Below are positions 5,717 through 7,670 of a stretch of DNA of 7,670 nt, one piece after another; the stretch's first letter is position 1, and each line of letters opens with the position of its first letter. The notes under the pieces are model-generated. The model saw only the letters and a program-made list of their open reading frames with translations, had not been told where the DNA came from and did not search any database. The stretch spans positions 1-7,670 of the forward strand of contig DDPN01000106.1 in the NCBI GenBank assembly GCA_002342205.1. Reading direction: 5' to 3'. This DNA is from Chitinophagaceae bacterium UBA2467 (GTDB lineage: Bacteria; Bacteroidota; Bacteroidia; Chitinophagales; Chitinophagaceae). A program made the position numbers and the translations under genes.

Positions 5717-5831
5717 TATTATAGTTTGACGCCAGTCGTTTCATTTTATTAAAGGGTGCGCGATTAATTTTTTTAAAGCTTTTTACCGATCGCAGCACCG
5801 GATTTTAAAAAAGCTTAAATGAATAAGTACT
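5717..5831 (+). promoter_or_regulatory. structured leader before rpsD, candidate r-protein autoregulatory RNA
   Basis: This 115-base gap is the longest inside the ribosomal cluster. AAGCTTTTT (5776-5784) pairs perfectly with AAAAAGCTT (5808-5816), 9 bp. An A-A mismatch and two more pairs (TT 5773-5774 with AA 5818-5819) extend it outward. Inside, CCG (5786-5788) can pair with CGG (5799-5801), leaving a 10-base loop and an ATTTT bulge. A smaller repeat, ATTAA (5748-5752) with TTAAT (5764-5768), lies upstream. The main stem ends 15 nt before the rpsD ATG. No T run follows, so it is not an intrinsic terminator, and no exact TAnnTTTG box was found. S4 is the known autoregulator of this operon in E. 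coli and Bacillus, which makes a leader directly before rpsD attractive, but that is inference. Confidence 0.5.
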
Positions 5832-6437
5832 ATGGCACGTTACAATGGTCCTAAGACCAAGATCTCCCGTATTTTCGGGGAGCCCATTTTGGGTAATGGA
5901 AAATGGCTCGGGAAAAACAGCAATCCTCCCGGTCAGCACGGTGATAAGCGTAAGCGTAAAACCCTTGGGGAATATGCTTTACAGCTCCGTGAAAAGCAAA
6001 AAGCTAAATACACATACGGTGTATTAGAGAAACAATTCCGTAAAACATTTGAAGAGGCTGCTCGTCGCAAGGGAGTAACCGGTGAAAACCTAATCAAATT
6101 GCTTGAAGCAAGATTAGATAATACCGTATTCCGCATGGGTATTGCTCCTTCACGTCCTGCAGCTCGTCAGTTAGTGAGCCATAAGCATATTGAAGTGAAT
6201 GGTCATGTTGTAAACATTCCATCTTGTTCATTGAAGCCTGGTGATGTGATTACAATTAAAGACAGCAGCCGCGGTCGTACTTCTATCACTTCTGCTATTC
6301 GTGGAAAGAATCCTAAGTTCAGCTGGATCGATTTTAATGAGACTGAAATGAAAGGAACTTTCATCACTTACCCAGAGCGTGAAAGTGTTCCTGAGAATAT
6401 CAAGGAGCAGTTAATCGTCGAATTGTATTCTAAGTAA
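5832..6437 (+). CDS. rpsD: 30S ribosomal protein S4 (uS4), zinc-free type
   Basis: Encodes 201 residues, the family length. It opens MARYNGPKTKISRIFGEPIL and has the conserved NPPGQHG (31-37). The S4 RNA-binding domain is at about 92-156 (EARLDNTVFRMGIAPSRPAARQLVSHKHI and onward to VNIPSC, then SLKPGDVI). The C-terminus ENIKEQLIVELYSK is canonical. The N-terminal cysteine cluster of zinc-binding S4 proteins is absent (the only Cys is Cys132). S4 is a primary 16S rRNA binder that nucleates small-subunit assembly and in many bacteria represses its own operon. It is preceded by an unusually long structured gap and followed by rpoA after 16 bp. Confidence 0.98.
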   Translation: MARYNGPKTKISRIFGEPILGNGKWLGKNSNPPGQHGDKRKRKTLGEYALQLREKQKAKYTYGVLEKQFRKTFEEAARRKGVTGENLIKLLEARLDNTVFRMGIAPSRPAARQLVSHKHIEVNGHVVNIPSCSLKPGDVITIKDSSRGRTSITSAIRGKNPKFSWIDFNETEMKGTFITYPERESVPENIKEQLIVELYSK

Positions 6438-6453
6438 TAAAATAATCCATCCC

Positions 6454-7455
6454 ATGGCAATCTTAAATTTTCAAAAACCAGATAAAATTGTTCTTCAGAA
6501 ATCTAGTGATTTCAATGCATTGTTCGAGTTCCGTCCTTTGGAGCCCGGATACGGTGTAACAATCGGTAATGCACTGCGTCGCGTTCTTCTCAATTCATTG
6601 GAAGGGTACGCTATTGTGGGAATTAAGATTGAAGGAGTAGAGCACGAATTTGCTACACTGAAAGGTGTGAGTGAAGACGTTGTTGAAATGTTGCTCAATT
6701 TGAAGCAGGTGCGTTTCAAAAAAATCGGCGATCAGGATATCACTACAGAAAAAATTAGTCTTTCTATCAAAAATAAAACCGAGTTCACAGCTGGTTTTAT
6801 TGGAGAGAATACACAGCTTTTCCAAGTGATGAATCCAGAGTTGTTGATTTGTACGTTGGATAGCACAGCCCGCCTTGAAATGGAATTAACCATTGGTAAA
6901 GGTCGTGGATATGTTCCTGCAGAAGACAACAAGCCTAAAGAGGCTGCATTAGGATATATTCCTACTGACTCAATTTTCACTCCTATCAAGAATGTGAAAT
7001 ACAGTATTGAGAATACCCGTGTGGAGCAGCGCACTGACTTTGAAAAACTCATCATGGAAGTTTCAACGGATGGTACCATCCATCCAGAAGAAGCAGTGAA
7101 GCAGGCTTCTCGAATTTTGATTCAACACCTGATGATCATTACAGATGAAAACATCACGTTTGATAATAAAGAAGAGAAGAAAGAAGACCTTGTTGATGAG
7201 CAAACACTTCAGTTGCGTAAAGTATTGAAGACTCCATTGGAAGATTTAGATCTTTCCGTACGTGCCTTCAACTGCCTGAAAGCTGCAAAGATCAATTCAC
7301 TTAGTGAATTAGTGCAGTATGAGCAAGAAGACTTGATGAAGTTCCGCAACTTTGGTCAAAAGTCACTTTCTGAAATTGAGCAGGTGCTTACAGAGCGCGG
7401 CTTACATTTTGGAATGGATCTTGCCAAAATGGGTATCGACGTTAGCGAATTCTAA
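6454..7455 (+). CDS. rpoA: DNA-directed RNA polymerase subunit alpha
   Basis: Encodes 333 residues, close to the E. coli length of 329. The N-terminal dimerisation and assembly domain (about 1-232) includes FRPLEPGYGVTIGNALRRVL (26-45), SLEGYAIVGIKIEGVEHEF (48-66), GRGYVPAEDN (150-159) and SRILIQHLMII (219-229). An acidic, Lys/Glu-rich linker (about 233-252) leads to the C-terminal domain (about 255-322), which binds UP-element DNA and regulators. Arg270, Asn273 and Cys274 in LDLSVRAFNCLKAAKI match E. coli Arg265, Asn268 and Cys269, and Lys303 matches Lys298, while the Lys297 position is Gln302. The DNA-contact surface is therefore largely kept. It is flanked by rpsD and rplQ as in the standard alpha operon. 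Confidence 0.99.
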   Translation: MAILNFQKPDKIVLQKSSDFNALFEFRPLEPGYGVTIGNALRRVLLNSLEGYAIVGIKIEGVEHEFATLKGVSEDVVEMLLNLKQVRFKKIGDQDITTEKISLSIKNKTEFTAGFIGENTQLFQVMNPELLICTLDSTARLEMELTIGKGRGYVPAEDNKPKEAALGYIPTDSIFTPIKNVKYSIENTRVEQRTDFEKLIMEVSTDGTIHPEEAVKQASRILIQHLMIITDENITFDNKEEKKEDLVDEQTLQLRKVLKTPLEDLDLSVRAFNCLKAAKINSLSELVQYEQEDLMKFRNFGQKSLSEIEQVLTERGLHFGMDLAKMGIDVSEF

Positions 7456-7536
7456 TTATCATTAACCGTAGCTCAGTTAAATGGGTTACAAACGTTGCAA
7501 TTCCTGACACGGTGCAACGTCTAAAAAACAATAGTC
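7456..7536 (+). promoter_or_regulatory. rplQ leader with perfect 8-bp inverted repeat
   Basis: The 81-base rpoA-rplQ gap contains ACGTTGCA (7492-7499) and TGCAACGT (7513-7520), perfect complements around a 13-base loop in which CC (7503-7504) might pair with GG (7511-7512). It is followed by CTAAAAAAC and the start codon 16 nt after the stem. The A run on the coding strand means it does not look like a rightward intrinsic terminator. A post-transcriptional control element for L17 is a possibility; mRNA processing between rpoA and rplQ is another. Confidence 0.5.
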
Positions 7537-7670
7537 ATGCGTCACGGAGACAAAGTAAACAACCTGGGTCGTACCAAAGCACACCGCGAGGCCCTTTTAA
7601 GTAATCTAGCTTGCCAGCTGATCCAGCACAAGCGTATTGTAACTACTACTGCGAAAGCAAAAGCGCTTCG
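7537..7670 (+). CDS. rplQ: 50S ribosomal protein L17 (bL17), 5' part only
   Basis: Forty-four complete codons and two further bases are inside the window. The product begins [20 protein letters not shown] followed by [20 protein letters not shown] and AKAL, matching the family N-terminus (MRH-x5-LGR-x3-HR and the R-I-x-T-T-x-x-K-A-K block). L17 binds 23S rRNA near the peptide exit tunnel. It closes the alpha operon after rpoA, as in most bacteria. The rest of the gene, roughly another 70 or more residues, lies beyond the right edge. No Shine-Dalgarno is seen; an A-rich stretch precedes the start. Confidence 0.97.
   Translation, partial: MRHGDKVNNLGRTKAHREALLSNLACQLIQHKRIVTTTAKAKAL

Noticed and set aside
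5720..5730. A possible -7 or -33 promoter element (TATAGTTTGAC) just after rpsK.
   Set aside because: The TA to TTTG spacing is one base off the consensus and no partner element lies at the right distance, so I did not call a promoter.
5819..5854. An 11-codon upstream reading frame (ATG at 5819) that overlaps the rpsD start in another frame.
   Set aside because: It is very short, its codons after 5832 are those of rpsD read out of frame, and nothing but chance is needed to explain it.
6495..7079. Minus-strand open frames opposite rpoA (6495-6719, 6595-6825, 6732-7079).
   Set aside because: They are antisense shadows of a highly conserved gene, with low-quality Ser/Phe-rich translations and no start signals.
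7466..7520. A tRNA-like stretch: GTAGCTCAGTT resembles a tRNA D-arm and is followed by a stem at 7492-7520.
   Set aside because: The GCTC has no matching GAGC, the loop is too long, no T-arm consensus or acceptor stem is present, and the following stem is 8 bp with a 13-base loop, unlike an anticodon arm.
1..7670. Search for CRISPR arrays, insertion sequences, toxin-antitoxin or defence genes.
   Set aside because: No regularly spaced repeats, transposase motifs or terminal repeats were seen; all stretches over 300 bases are accounted for by housekeeping or recognisable genes.

Overview
The window looks like chromosomal DNA of a member of the Bacteroidota. A Chitinophagia- or Sphingobacteriia-like lineage is my best guess, but it is an inference from gene content and signals, not a phylogeny. 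The grounds are moderate-to-low GC, an almost complete lack of Shine-Dalgarno sequences before start codons, promoter elements of the Bacteroidota -7 type (TAnnTTTG), and Bacteroidota-style versions of L36, S4 and homogentisate dioxygenase.

Left arm (1-1602, minus strand): a three-gene leftward operon. It reads, in transcription order, a TPR lipoprotein, ribulose-phosphate 3-epimerase (rpe) and an ElaA-type GNAT acetyltransferase that runs off the left edge. The rpe stop and elaA start share one base.

A 74-bp divergent intergenic region (1603-1676) carries two opposed -7 promoter elements that overlap by two bases inside one palindrome.

Middle (1677-4423, plus strand): a secreted PD40/TolB-like beta-propeller protein, then a small four-helix membrane protein and a short-form homogentisate 1,2-dioxygenase 15 bp apart, probably co-transcribed. 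The membrane protein seems to have its own promoter.

Right arm (4502-7670, plus strand): infA, rpmJ, rpsM, rpsK, rpsD, rpoA and the beginning of rplQ, in the classic order of the distal spc/alpha ribosomal operon, with a good TAnnTTTG promoter just before infA. The usual upstream neighbours (secY, map or adk) are absent here. The gaps before rpsD and rplQ are long and each holds an inverted repeat ending 15-16 nt before the start codon. These are candidate ribosomal-protein leader structures.

No mobile element, CRISPR array, rRNA or complete tRNA is visible. I did not find a new multi-gene system. The most interesting unexplained signals are the two leader hairpins, the palindromic divergent promoter, and the carboxylate position in the dioxygenase metal site.
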